From positions 68,433,400 to 68,497,399 of the forward strand of contig NC_053144.1 of assembly GCF_016808335.1 (NCBI RefSeq): a stretch of DNA of 64,000 nt. Direction: 5' to 3'. The notes below the pieces were generated by a model. The model saw only the letters and a list, made by a program, of their open reading frames with translations. It was not told the DNA's origin and did not search any database. Position 1 is the stretch's first letter; each line of letters begins with the position of its first letter. This DNA comes from Panicum virgatum. Taxonomy: Eukaryota > Streptophyta > Magnoliopsida > Poales > Poaceae. Position numbers and translations under genes: made by a program. Positions 1 to 11,874 of the stretch are shown here, piece by piece.

Positions 1-1291
1 ACCCTCTTAGCCCTCTGCTGGGCACGGACATGTCCCTCGGAGTAGGTGAGAACATCCGGAGACCTCACCTGTCGCTCAGGACGCGCAAGGGGCTGCGGTG
101 TCTGCTGCTGAGAGATCCCAAGTGGTGCTCCTCCTAGCTGTGAATACCCCAAGACATCGGATTTCTAGCAGCAACCTGGGATAACATACGAGGTAGGTTA
201 TCATATGATGCCTCGTATGTGCCGAACCGCATCTCGAACACCCTTTGTTTAGCCCGCCATGCCTTCAAATAACTGATGGTGTACTAGTAAGTCTGCTCAA
301 TGTGTCGAATAATCATTTTTGGCTCATAATTTAAGTTGTCCATAATAAACCCATACATTTGCTTTGCAACAAAGTCGCATGATATATTGCGATGCGAGGG
401 AATAACTTCTGACAGCAAACAAGTGTGCTCTGTGACAATGGAACATTTCCAGTTTGACTTCCATTTTTCCTTGAATGCATGTACTCGCCATGGACATCCA
501 GCATTCACACACTTCACCTCATATTCTTTACTGCCAGACTTCACGACTCTGAATTCTGGTTTCAATGAGATTGCCCATAGTCTCACAGCATCTTTTACGG
601 CTTCAATGTTTGGATATGTTGCACCTTGCACTACCTCATTCCCTCTGTACTCTCACTCCTGATTTCGTACATCTTCTGCGATATGACTGCCAAAATCATG
701 CTCTTTCCACTCTTTTGGCAATGAGTACTGCTCGTCATCAGATGAGTCCTCATATTCTTCTATTTCTATTGCGGTTTGGTCTTCTGCCTCCATCTCGTCC
801 ACAATGCTATGTATCCTCTCTCCCTCATCAGCAAGGCCCTGTGGTCCCATGTTTTGGTTCTCTGTCTCTTCTGACTCATCTTGCTCAACATAATTGGTCT
901 CTCTTCGAATACTCGGAGTTCCTTGATCTGCACAATGTTGGATTTCATTTTGTGTCTTATCCCGGATTTGAACAAGAATGGCCAGAGGCCACCCACGCTC
1001 TAGAGCTGCTTGCATGTACTTCTGCCAGTCATCAGTGCTGTGTATCATCATTAATTCCCATAATTCACTTTCTACCTCCCAATTAACAAGAGACTGGACA
1101 GTGATCACATGTGTCAACGGATCAACATGGAACCCACGCTGCAGCCACTTACATATGGAACCAAAACTCCTTTCCAGAGGTTTATCTATGCCACTAGATG
1201 TGCGCTTAAAGGCAGAAAGATCTACTCTATTTGGCCCATACATAACATTGTATTCACCATAAAATACTTGAAACTGCATTTTGCTCGACAT
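1..1291 (-). pseudogene. MuDR-type transposase, N-terminal part, broken by stops
   Basis: The reading frame starts with an ATG at 1291, two bases after a CAG splice acceptor. It gives an N-terminal region (ends MSSKMQFQVF...), then a long acidic linker, then the plant MuDR DNA-binding domain between about 631 and 284 (motifs VKDAVRLWAI, CPWRVHAFKE, HNI/SRNIS type spacing). The frame continues after 284 with ISYLKAWRAKQ and EASYDNLPRML, which are typical of MULE transposases. It is interrupted in frame by TGA at 653-655 and TAG at 284-286, and later by TAG near 139-141. The catalytic DDE region would lie left of the window. The phase is kept across both first stops, so the damage is point mutation rather than rearrangement. 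It is unlikely to make a full transposase. Confidence 0.8.
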
Positions 1292-1692
1292 ATCTGTATA
1301 TCACATAATACTTATCGAGTTATACTCTTTACTTCACTACCTTATTCAATAATCCGTAAAAACTAAGTATGGAATTCAACTATAACGTATAAGTATTCAT
1401 AACTACGTGATGACTCTCGAATTCTATACTGCATATGCCAAATTCTATTCTAAATCATAATTAATTTATAAACATGTCTCTAATAGCACTGCAATTGTAA
1501 TAATAAATGCGTAGAACTAATTTTCTAAACTAATTTACTACTACGTAACTACAAACTAAAGTATCATTGAACTCCTACTTAAATGGATCTACTATAGCAC
1601 TAATTAAATTAAATTACTCATATTTAAATACATAGTACTTAAATATAACAATATTTAAACTAAATGTACTAACCTGCAGATCACAAGTGCTG

Positions 1693-1712
1693 AATCCGGC
1701 AGGGCTTCGCCG
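1693..1712 (-). promoter_or_regulatory. Leader block shared with the PMD element
   Basis: Twenty bases are identical, in the gene-sense direction, to 53781-53800. In both elements a splice donor of the form GCAG|GT follows within 13-18 nt, so both lie in a non-coding first exon. Confidence 0.75.
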
Positions 1713-1799
1713 CTTTCCTTCTCCTCACTCCTCTCTTTTTTTTCTGGATTTTTGGTGGAATTTTCGGGCTCAAATGAGGAGGGAAGGGGAGGGCTGGGG

Positions 1800-1807
1800 C
1801 TTTTATA
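1800..1807 (-). promoter_or_regulatory. TATA box of the MULE transposase
   Basis: The minus strand reads TATAAAAG here. It lies 88 nt upstream of the leader block at 1693-1712, the same spacing as in the PMD element (TATAAAAG at 53686-53693, block at 53781-53800). Confidence 0.6.
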
Positions 1808-1830
1808 AGGGGGAGACCCCGGTCGCCCGC

Positions 1831-1855
1831 GGGGGGGGGGGGGGGGGGGGGGGGG
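1831..1855. repeat. Poly-G run (about 25 G)
   Basis: A continuous run of about 25 G lies inside the G/C-rich inverted-repeat block of the MULE. It could form a G-quadruplex; the exact length may be uncertain in the assembly. Confidence 0.8.
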
Positions 1856-3817
1856 CGACAGGCCCCCTGCCGCGACTGTGGGCCGGGCCCAGCGGCGGTC
1901 GCCCGTGGGCCGGGCCCTGTCGCCCGTTGGGGGGCGACAGGGCTTGTTTTTTTTCTCCAGGGACTTCGTTGCAAATTTGAAAAAAAAATTACACATTGGG
2001 CCTGTCGCCCTATGGGAGGGCGACCGGGGTATATTTTTGAAATTTTTGAAAACGGACATATATTTTTGAAATTTTAATTTTTTTTAAATATAAAAAAGAA
2101 AAAAGTTCTGCCAAGAGTATTTGATGATGGGCATGCAGAAGAACTGGGCCGTAGATGCTCTCTATCTCTAGGTTGCAGGCCTAGACACGGCCCAGTACGA
2201 AACCAGTCACGAGACTTTTTTCTACCTGCGCCAATCGCTATAGAGTGTACAAACTCTCTTCGACAATTTATCGGCTCAATCTTCAAACATATTTATACAA
2301 GTAGAGTTTTGTGTATGTGTTCATAAAGATGATTGTGCGTGCTTTGTGAGTGTATAAGTTATATTGTGCAATCTCAAAAAAAGTGTACACCCTCTCTGTT
2401 GCAAGTACGAAGGACAATCCTGAAAACTGGAAACAAGTACAGGTAGTACCATAATTACGGCAGCCTTGAGTCTCCGAAATGACCAGAGTGAAACCTACAT
2501 CCAATGAGTACAGTGGACTTTGATGAGTAACTCTACCTCAATGACTAGAGTGGATTAAAATCTCTATCTTTGGTATGGAATAAGAACAAAGCAACTCGAA
2601 TGAAGAGAAACAACTCCAGTCCAGCGGAGCATGATAATCATTCTACTAGGGGACAGCTCCAAGCAGCCTAAAGAAGGATGGTAAGGGAGAGGATGAAGTA
2701 CCCGGGGATCGGCCAGCTTTTCCAATGAATTCTCTTACACAGAACACTATTGAACTAGCCGAAATCAACCAGCTTTTCCACCCGCTGAATAGAAACATAC
2801 GATTTCTGAGTGTCACGCCCGTCTGGGCTCTCCAGACTGGACACTCGCTCTCTTGTTAGGAGTTTTATGATACGAATTTAGAAAGAAAATGTTATCTATA
2901 GTTTTTTGAAACATACCAATCGGCAATGATGATCCATTTTAGCACTCTCACATTGGTTCTTTTTACTAGGATGGCAGGCTCATAGGTTTAGAGTGTAGCC
3001 TATTTGCTTTAGCTGCAGCTTTTCTTAAAAGTCTTCAATAACTTTCTAAACAATGTTTTTAATTTTTAACTTTCCATATAAACTCTGTTTTTATGAAGTT
3101 TCATCGACTTATAAAACTGCACGTTTGTGGCGATTCATGATAGAGACAGCTGGTGGCACCCGTTCATCCGACAGCGACTAGCGTGCTGCCTACAAGAGCG
3201 GGTAGCTCCAAAACGGAAGGAAGACAGACGTGGAAGACTGTCACATCTATACTGTGATTCTCTGAAACACAACTGGACGTAGTAAGTGTCATGCTAGCAC
3301 ATCTTGCAGAAGATTATTTTTCCGTTCCATTAAGAAAAAAAAAGAAAATATGATACTTTCGTTATCAAAGCTGGAAAATCCCTATGGACCTGCAGTGTGC
3401 CTGCCCTGGGTACTCTGAAAAGTAGAAGAAAAACCATAGTTGACCTTTCCGAGGGAGAATGTCAGAGGAACTTGCACAAGGCAAGAGTCCACTGCATCCC
3501 ATTACAATCTGAACATCGAGGAAGCGAAACTAACTTTGCTCTCCTCTGTTTTTTTATGCGATCGAAACTTCTCAAATCTCAAAGGGAATCGTGGCTTGGC
3601 TTCCACCTGCACCAAACATCATGCAGGAATCTTTTGGTACCTGTACAATATATATTCTCGAATTTTTAAGTAGAAATGACAAAGGCCTGCCATGATGAAG
3701 CAGACATACAAAAAGCATTCAATCACATGATCTTAATTTTTTTCTATTGTCGCAAGGACAAATCCATTGGTCTGCCCTGCTTTCATCGCCATTCGCTCGT
3801 TTGCAGAACATATTCTC

Positions 3818-3860
3818 AATGGTACTGCTAATCAAGTATAAAAAAATGGTACTGCTAATC
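3818..3860 (+). repeat. Micro-retroposon: poly(A) insertion with 16-bp target duplication
   Basis: AATGGTACTGCTAATC occurs at 3818-3833 and again at 3845-3860. Between them lie only AAGTAT and an A run. This is the structure left by target-primed retroposition of almost nothing but a tail. Confidence 0.65.
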
Positions 3861-3861
3861 T

Positions 3862-3909
3862 AACGCAGCGATTGATTTTTTTTTTGAACGGAAACGCAGC
3901 GATTGATTT
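3862..3909 (-). repeat. Micro-retroposon: poly(T) insertion with 17-bp target duplication
   Basis: AACGCAGCGATTGATTT occurs at 3862-3878 and 3893-3909. The intervening bases are a T run plus GAACGGA, so the inserted strand reads TCCGTTC followed by A's. It lies 2 bp from the previous micro-insertion but in the opposite orientation. Confidence 0.7.
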
Positions 3910-4628
3910 GTTAATTTATGGATAAGGATCACGGTTAAGCTACCATTTTCTTGGATGAGGCACGTCACCTTCGATAGGAACCAGTCAGGCAGTCACGTTT
4001 TTTTTGTCTCGTGCTTAATGGTTTTCACTTTTCAGCTATATATATAATTCGATTGGGGTACACAAGGCCGATTCTTTTTGTGACTCTTTTTTTCCCGTTG
4101 ATGGCAATTTGACGCGGTTCCAAAAGTGAAAATGTGCTTGAACAGCAAGGTATGCACATGGTCCCCATATAATACATGCTGAAAAGGGACGTTGAAAGAA
4201 ACTAAACCAGGAAAAGTTTATAAAGCACGGCATTCGTTGATACCAACAATGCACGTGGTACCACACCACCTAGGCAGCAATTTACCTACGTGCACGATGT
4301 TATTACACCAAGATACTTTCTAACACGATTAATGCCCATAACAATATTTGCCTAGCCCTTGGAAACACCTTTTTCTCTGCTGGAACTGATCCCATTTCGA
4401 GTCTTAATGTGAGTTTCATTAGAAGTTTTGTGAGCATTAAATAATATATAATATCAGCAATTTTGCTGATTGGGCATTATTATTATGAGAAGAGATAAGA
4501 AAGAGTTTTATTATAGGATGATAGAGGAGTTCATCCCATGAAAACTCATATGATATTGTTATCAAATCCTGAATTTTTGTAACTGTGCACTGAATTGCAC
4601 TTAACCATTTACGCAATCTAGCATAGTA

Positions 4629-4876
4629 CTCCATCCGTTTCAAATTATAAGACATCCCAAGAATTTTGGAGAGTCAAAACAATCTCAAGTTTGACCAAGA
4701 TTATAAAGAGAAATATAAAGAGTTATGATATCAAATTGATGTACTATGAAAATATAACTAATAAAGAATGTAATGATACTTAGTTTATATAATAATGTCA
4801 TTATTCTATTATATAAATTTGATCAAATATAAAAAAATTTGACTGTCCAACATCTTATAATTTGAAACGAAGGGAG
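4629..4876. mobile_element. Stowaway MITE (Tc1/mariner type)
   Basis: It has terminal inverted repeats CTCCATCCGTTTCAAATTAT and its complement ending ACGAAGGGAG, a length of about 248 bp, an AT-rich interior, and a TA target duplication at 4627-4628 and 4877-4878. It lies about 440 bp upstream of the aconitase ATG. Confidence 0.85.
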
Positions 4877-5238
4877 TAGTACGAAAGCAAAATGGATTGC
4901 ACACAGGACAGGGCCCGGTGAACTGGTGGCCTTCCCGATTCCATCCAACGGTCGTGATCTCTGCCATGCGGACCTGCTGGATTGGCCAACCGAACGGAAA
5001 GATATTCCCACCGTCCCGTTCGCCGATTGGCCCCGGCTCCAAGAAAGAAAAACATCGCAGCGAAACTTCTCCTCCGCTGTCCAGCCTCGCGCGGCGGCGG
5101 CGGCGGCGGGGCTCTGTGTTGAAGACCCGCACAACTCGCGACGAAACCCATCTCGGCAACCCTACCGGTCGCTCGCCCAGTCGCCCTTGCGCCGCGCCGC
5201 GCATTCCCACCACGCGTCTCCCAAAATTCGCGGCCGCC

Positions 5239-5247
5239 TATATAAAA
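5239..5247 (+). promoter_or_regulatory. TATA box of the aconitase gene
   Basis: TATATAAAA sits 68 bp upstream of the ATG at 5315, in an otherwise GC-rich promoter. Confidence 0.65.
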
Positions 5248-5314
5248 CCCGCCCCCACCACCTTGCCATCCGCCCTCCCCCCTCACCGTCCTCCACCCTT
5301 TTGGCTCCGCGGCC

Positions 5315-8300
5315 ATGCCTCCCCTCACGAGCGCCCTGCTCTCCCGCTCCACCACCGGCTCATCCACCCGCGTCTCCGCCGCGGCGGCCGCGGCGATCTC
5401 CAGGCCCGCCGCGGACGCCGCCCCGTCGTCCTCGCCTCCCCCTTCCCGCCCGATCCCGAGGCCGCGCCCCAGCCCGGCGTCGCCCTTCGCGTCCGGCCTC
5501 GCGGGCCGCCTCTTCAGCGGCCACCGCGCCACCGCCCGCTCCGCATCGTCTGCGACCGCCGTCTTCGAGCGCCGGTTCGCCTCCGCGGGTACGGATTCCG
5601 ACGACCTGGATGGACAAACTGGGTCAAATTATTGCATCCCTCTGCTCTGACTAGTCTCTGTCTCGGCCTGTTTTTCCCCTCCCAGCGACCAGGAACACTT
5701 ACGATGAAATCCTGACGGGCCTCGGGAGGCCAGGAGGCGGAGAGGAGTTCGGGAAGTACTACAGTCTGCCCGCTCTCTCCGATCCGAGGATTGGTGAGTT
5801 CGTCTTGACGCTCCCGTACTCAATTTTGGCGTGAATTGTTTAGTTTGTAGATGCGACTTGGTTTGATCATGAGTTTCTGTTGTCGAATTGAAATTTAATG
5901 AGTTTTGTCTCCTCCGATCTGTTTACTTCACTCAACTGCGTGTAATGTGGATGAATTAGTGGGGCCAGTTCAGAGGGCTAGAGTCTCTGATCTGCTCTTA
6001 TGCTGGATTGCGAATTTTCTGGAATGGAAGATGTTGATATATCTGTTGAAAGCATTATTGTTTTTCACCACGTAGTGTTGTAGGTTTTTTTTATCTGTTT
6101 CTATGACCTAGTTATCTGAAAATTCTGATGATTCGACCCATGTGTCTGGCCTATTCTTCTGTCAGATCGGCTCCCCTACTCCATAAGGATTCTCCTTGAA
6201 TCGGCAATCAGAAACTGCGATGACTTCCAGGTCACTGGTAAGGATGTTGAGAAGATCTTGGATTGGGAGAACAGCGCACCAAAGCAAGTTGAAATCCCAT
6301 TCAAGCCCGCCCGTGTTCTTCTCCAGGTACCAAATTATTTGAACAAATTCCCAGTTGTTTTTGTTACATTTGTCCAAATTCTGTGGGTAGAATAAGTGTG
6401 AGCTGGAAATATTCCCATCAATAGCTTTTGATTACAGGAATCTTTTGATTGGAGCCCCACTTTCCAATCCTATCGAGAAAGTGGAGTTCCTTGCCCATTT
6501 GCCAATTGCTTGGTGTTTGATTGGTACTATCCGTTGACTTTTTGAGTTGTTTAATGACAGACACAGACATCAGACTGTTTTGGTGGCAGAATAAAGTTAT
6601 CTACATTGACTGCTCTCCTAACAGTGATAAAAGAACCATAGCAATTGCTACATAAAAGCTGGTCATGTTGCTTTATTTAGTCTATAATACTTTTCAAATG
6701 AGGTTTATAGCTGATGTGAATATTTGCTCTGCATGCTGATCTGTTATGAATTAACTGGTAACTCAATCTTTTTCTTTCTACCTCTTGGTTAAATTGTAGG
6801 ATTTTACTGGTGTCCCGGCAGTTGTTGATCTTGCATGCCTGAGGGATGCTGTGAGCAAACTTGGCAGCGACCCAAACAAAATTAATCCTCTGGTGAGTAC
6901 ACAGTCTAATGCAATTCATAATTTCTGGCGTTTTGTATTTTTTTTTCTTACTGCCATTTCTTGTATTGATGCACCTTATCCTTGAGTATGCCATCAATTT
7001 GTACGGTAGATATATTTTAAACTCCCAATATGAACATTACCTTTTATGTTAACTGCTACGGATCTTATCTGTTTATTATGAAGTGCTTATAATTTAAGAA
7101 ACATTACCATTGCAATCAACAACGGTTGGTGTCACCTTCTCTAATAGAAAACTATACACATTATAGTTGCAATACACTATCTAATGCACATACATCATAG
7201 GTCAGCCTTTGTTTTTTTAATGGGCCGAAGAATGCAACTTTTTAAATTGCTAAGCATATTATTGCTTTATGGTCTCTCCAGAGTCTTGCATAACCTATGT
7301 TAGTTGTATTTTCTTTTGAATTGGATGGATTCTTCTTTTGAGTCTGGAATCTTGAAAGGAGTCATGTGGAGTTTTTGCCCTTCCTGTTAATTTATACCCT
7401 GGAGTTTTTAACTCAACCCAGTTACATCTTTTTACCCTTCAGTTAACTTTTAGTCTACAATGCTCTCGTTCACCCCCCATAATGTAGCTTGCGTGTATAT
7501 AGATATTGCGTATAGATGCTGGTACCATTTTTTTTGTTGATGTATATGTATTGTTTGCAGGTTCCTGTAGACCTTGTTATTGATCATTCAGTACAAGTCG
7601 ATGTTGCAAGATCACAAAATGCTGTTCAGGCAAATATGGAGCTCGAGTTCCATCGTAACAAGGAGCGGTTTGGTTTCTTGAAATGGGGGTCTTCTGCATT
7701 CCGTAACATGCTTGTTGTTCCACCTGGGTCTGGCATTGTCCACCAGGTAATTTTATGATGTGATCATTTTGATATAGCTGTTATCCCAACCGAGTTGGTT
7801 TTGTTGATTCAAAACCCTTTAACCCTCCATTTGACCTTTTAGGTGAATCTTGAGTACCTGGCCAGGGTTGTGTTTAACAATGGTGGGATCCTTTACCCTG
7901 ACAGCGTAGTAGGAACTGATTCTCACACAACTATGATTGATGGTCTCGGTGTTGCTGGATGGGGAGTTGGTGGCATAGAGGCGGAAGCTGCAATGCTTGG
8001 CCAGGTGAAGTTCATTTTGATATCTTTAAAATCTGTTGTTCTCATACCATAGAACCTTGTTTGAACCTTGGCAGTGTTATGGACAAGTACATTTTCTCTT
8101 TGCTATCGCCCATTTGGTCAGCATCTACTTTGGCAACTTACGTATTGAGTGTGGTTTCTATGTGCAGCCAATGAGCATGGTCTTGCCAGGTGTTGTCGGT
8201 TTCAAGTTATCAGGCAAGCTGAGGAATGGAGTTACAGCCACAGATTTGGTTCTAACAGTAACTCAAATGCTTCGTAAACATGGCGTTGTTGGAAAATTTG

Positions 8301-11300
8301 TCGAGTTCTATGGTAATCATAATGCCTTTAAAACCAATGTCTTCCTATACGAAGAGCTTCTTTGATGAGATTTTCTAATGTTATATATTTCAAACCTCTA
8401 AACTTCAGGGCAAGGTATGAGTGAACTGTCACTTGCTGATCGGGCCACCATTGCAAACATGTCACCAGAATATGGTGCAACTATGGGTTTCTTCCCAGTT
8501 GATGCAAAGACACTGGACTATTTAAAACTTACTGGCAGAAGTGATGATACAGTAAGCTATTAGCGGTGATTGTATTCAGTTTGTTTCTTATCCGCGTTGA
8601 TAAAAAGACACTAGTCTAATTTTATATCATGTTTTAGGTGGCCATGGTAGAGTCCTATTTGCGTGCCAATAAGATGTTCGTCGACCACAACCAGGTGATT
8701 GTTTTTCGTCTGTTGAACACAATCAGATAGTTTTGGTTTATGCTTTGTTTTATTGACACTGTCGTCTGGCATGTAGGTTGAAGCTGAAAGAGTGTATTCT
8801 TCTTATCTAGAACTTAACCTTGAAGAGGTTGAACCATGTCTATCAGGACCAAAACGGTAGTGTACTTTATTTTTAAGTGGTATTGGCATATCTTTGCCTC
8901 TGTTCTGTAATATATTTGTTCCTTTGCAACAGGCCTCATGATCGAGTGACATTGAAGAACATGAAGTCGGATTGGCATTCTTGCTTGGACAACAATGTAG
9001 GGTTTAAGGTAAGGATTTCCTCTATGGATTGCAATTACCATGCTTATTTGTGTATGTTCCACCAGCCCCTGTATTGCATGTTTATCAATTGATATTTAAG
9101 TACACTGGAGCTCTCTCTCTCTATATATATTTGTAACATTGCATTTCATAGTAGGATACAGGTCCAAACAGTTTGTACTATGTACTTGATATTGTTGTGT
9201 ACTTTGTTTCCCATTTCCCTCATCCTATGCTCACAGCAACTGTATTGCAGGGCTTCGCTGTCCCCAAAGAATCACAGGGCAAAGTTGCAGAGTTTTCATT
9301 CCATGGGACTCCTGCAAAGATAAAGCATGGCGATGTTGTAATTGCAGCTATAACTAGTTGCACCAACACATCAAATCCTAATGTAATGCTGGGAGCTGCT
9401 TTGGTTGCGAAAAAGGCTTGTGAATTAGGCCTAGAGGTTTGGTTCTGGACAACATCTTCCATCTTGTTTTCCCCATATTTATTTTGTCAATATTCGATAG
9501 CCTACTTGAAAGCATAAGAACTCTGTTGTTTGATTTATACCTTATTAGTTTTATTTTTATGCTAATATTGATTGACTATTGTTCCAAATGATCTTTTTTA
9601 ACCCTCTGTATAATGAAATTAATTCAATGCCACAGTTCTATGTTTTCTAATACCATCATTTAGTTTAACAATTCATGTCAATCAGGTCAAGCCGTGGATC
9701 AAGACAAGCCTTGCACCTGGTTCTGGTGTTGTGAAGAAGTACTTGGACAAGAGGTAAATCTTGGGTCCTCAGCTCAAATGCTTATCTTGTACTGCAAGAC
9801 TTTGTAATTTTTGCTTTGTTGTCCCCCCCATTCTGCAGTGGTCTGCAGAAATATCTTGATCAGCTTGGCTTCCATATTGTTGGCTATGGTTGCACAACCT
9901 GCATTGGAAATTCTGGAGAACTTGATGAATCTGTGTCAGCTGCAATTTCTGAGAATGGTGATTCTGATGACATTTGATAGTTAAAATGTAAAGTTTTGTA
10001 GAGCATATTGCTTATACCCCCCCCCCTTTTTTTTGCAGATATTGTTGCTGCTGCTGTCTTGTCTGGTAACAGGAATTTCGAAGGACGTGTACATCCATTG
10101 ACCAGAGCAAATTACCTTGCTTCTCCTCCACTAGTTGTGGCTTATGCCTTGGCTGGCACGGTAAGTGGGAGGATTGCTTCTAATATGCAACCAAATGAAT
10201 AAATAAATGTTGCTTATTCTGTTAAGGCTATCCTACACATTTTTACAGGAAGACCTTTCTTCGCTGATCAAGAAAAATGCTGTTATAGTACAGTTAATAC
10301 AATATATGGAGTTGAAACAAACTAATCAGTGGCACTCCCTGTGTTTTATTGGTTAATGTACCGGCTATTTTTTTATGCTCAAATGATTCATTGCATGAAG
10401 TTAGTTTTATTAATGTGTTATAACTTCCATGTGATTTTTTGTTTGTGGTCTTTTCTTATTTGATGAATTGTTAATTTTTCTTAGGTTAATATTGATTTTG
10501 AGAAAGAACCTATTGGCATCTCGAAAGATGGGAAAGAGGTTTACTTCAGGGACATTTGGCCTTCCACAGAAGAGATAGCCGAGGTCAGCATCCAGCAGAG
10601 AAATTAGTTATTTCATTTCCCTAACTTGGCCTTTGTGCTATGAAGCCTTGTACTGTTACAACATGCTTTTAATGCTTGTCCTTTTAATTGCTAGGTTGTC
10701 AAGACCAGTGTTCTCCCTGATATGTTCAAGAGCACATATGAGGCAATCACAAAAGGAAATCCTATGTGGAATGAGCTGTCAGTCTCAACACGCACTCTCT
10801 ACCCATGGGATCCCTCATCTACTTACATCCATGAGCCTCCTTATTTCAAGGATATGACAATGACCCCTCCTGGCCCACGACCTGTGAAGGATGCATATTG
10901 CCTTCTGAACTTTGGAGACAGTATCACAACCGATCACATCTCCCCTGCCGGAAGCATTCACCCAGACAGCCCAGCTGCAAAATTTCTGAAGGAGCGTGGT
11001 GTTGAAAGGAAGGACTTCAACTCATATGGTAGCCGACGAGGAAATGATGAGATCATGGCTAGGGGAACTTTTGCCAACATCCGCCTTGTGAACAAGTTCT
11101 TGAAGGGTGAGGTTGGCCCAAAAACAATCCATGTTCCGTCTGGGGAGAAGCTTGCTGTTTTTGATGCTGCAATGGTAAATATAATTATAATCCATATCAT
11201 GTAGTTCAGTGATACATGCTATGTGCTCCCGTCTTTCAAGTTTTGATGTTGATCCATTTCCTTTTGTTGACTGGCACAGAAATACAAGAATGAAGGGCAT

Positions 11301-11874
11301 GATACTATAATCCTGGCTGGTGCTGAGTATGGTAGTGGAAGCTCTCGGGATTGGGCTGCAAAGGGCCCAATGCTTCAGGTAACATTGCTTGCACTATTTT
11401 CTTCAGCTATGCCGTTAGCTAACCTCACTGTCTCACGGATGGGGGTACGTTCACTTACTGGCTGCAGGGAGTCAAGGCTGTGATAGCAAAGAGCTTTGAG
11501 AGGATTCACCGAAGCAATCTTGCTGGCATGGGAATTATCCCTCTTTGCTTCAAGGCAGGGGAGGATGCAGACACCCTTGGCTTAACAGGCCATGAGCGCT
11601 ACACGATCCACCTTCCGACCAATGTGAGTGACATAAAGCCTGGACAAGATGTTACCGTGACAACTGATACTGGGAAGTCTTTCGCTTGCACGCTCAGATT
11701 CGACACTGAGGTATGATTTTTCTTTCCCGTGGCATTAGCTGCTGATGCTGTTTAACTATACTGATCTGTTGATATTGTGTTTTTTTTATCAATACTAATG
11801 TTCAGGTGGAACTTGCGTACTACGACCATGGAGGCATTCTACCGTACGTCACTAGAAAGATTGCAGAGCAATAG
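5315..11874 (+). CDS. ACO: Aconitate hydratase, mitochondrial type (20 exons)
   Basis: It converts citrate to isocitrate via cis-aconitate with a 4Fe-4S cluster, in the TCA and glyoxylate routes. Exons read from GT/AG borders: 5315-5588, 5686-5793, 6166-6326, 6800-6892, 7561-7746, 7843-8004, 8168-8312, 8409-8551, 8638-8694, 8777-8856, 8933-9008, 9251-9436, 9686-9753, 9839-9957, 10039-10160, 10485-10583, 10695-11174, 11280-11378, 11468-11710, 11806-11874. They sum to 2970 nt and keep one open frame, giving 989 aa. Residues 1 to about 90 are rich in Ala, Ser and Arg, as in an organelle transit peptide; the conserved enzyme begins near NTYDEIL. The cluster cysteines are Cys532 (SCTNTS), Cys598 and Cys601 (GCTTC). 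The [12 protein letters not shown] and [13 protein letters not shown] motifs are intact. The start is the first ATG after the TATA box. Nothing suggests damage. Confidence 0.95.

Larger units (their letters stand above)
1..2107 (-). mobile_element. Mutator-like element (MULE), 5' part, transposase-bearing
   Basis: This is the 5' end and first part of a MuDR-type MULE reading right to left; its other end lies outside the window. From right to left it has an AT-rich end near 2100, a G/C-rich block of CCTGTCGCCC-type inverted repeats (about 1830-2030), a TATAAAAG box at 1800-1807, a leader exon ending at 1674, an intron from 1673 to about 1294, and the transposase reading frame from 1291. The outer boundary near 2107 is set only by comparison with the related element at 53443-57512. 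No target duplication can be checked because the partner end is missing. Confidence 0.7.
2108..4626. other. Intergenic stretch without a supported gene
   Basis: This is AT-rich DNA with no recognisable coding region on either strand. Short open frames near 3397-3673 match nothing I know. The only clear structures are two adjacent micro-insertions at 3818-3909. Confidence 0.6.

Noticed and set aside
3397..3673. Two overlapping open frames
   Set aside because: Neither shows a known domain or conserved composition.
4897..5715. Plus-strand open frames across the aconitase promoter and first exon
   Set aside because: They overlap the aconitase start in other frames and run through a splice site; only the frame from 5315 continues into aconitase exons.
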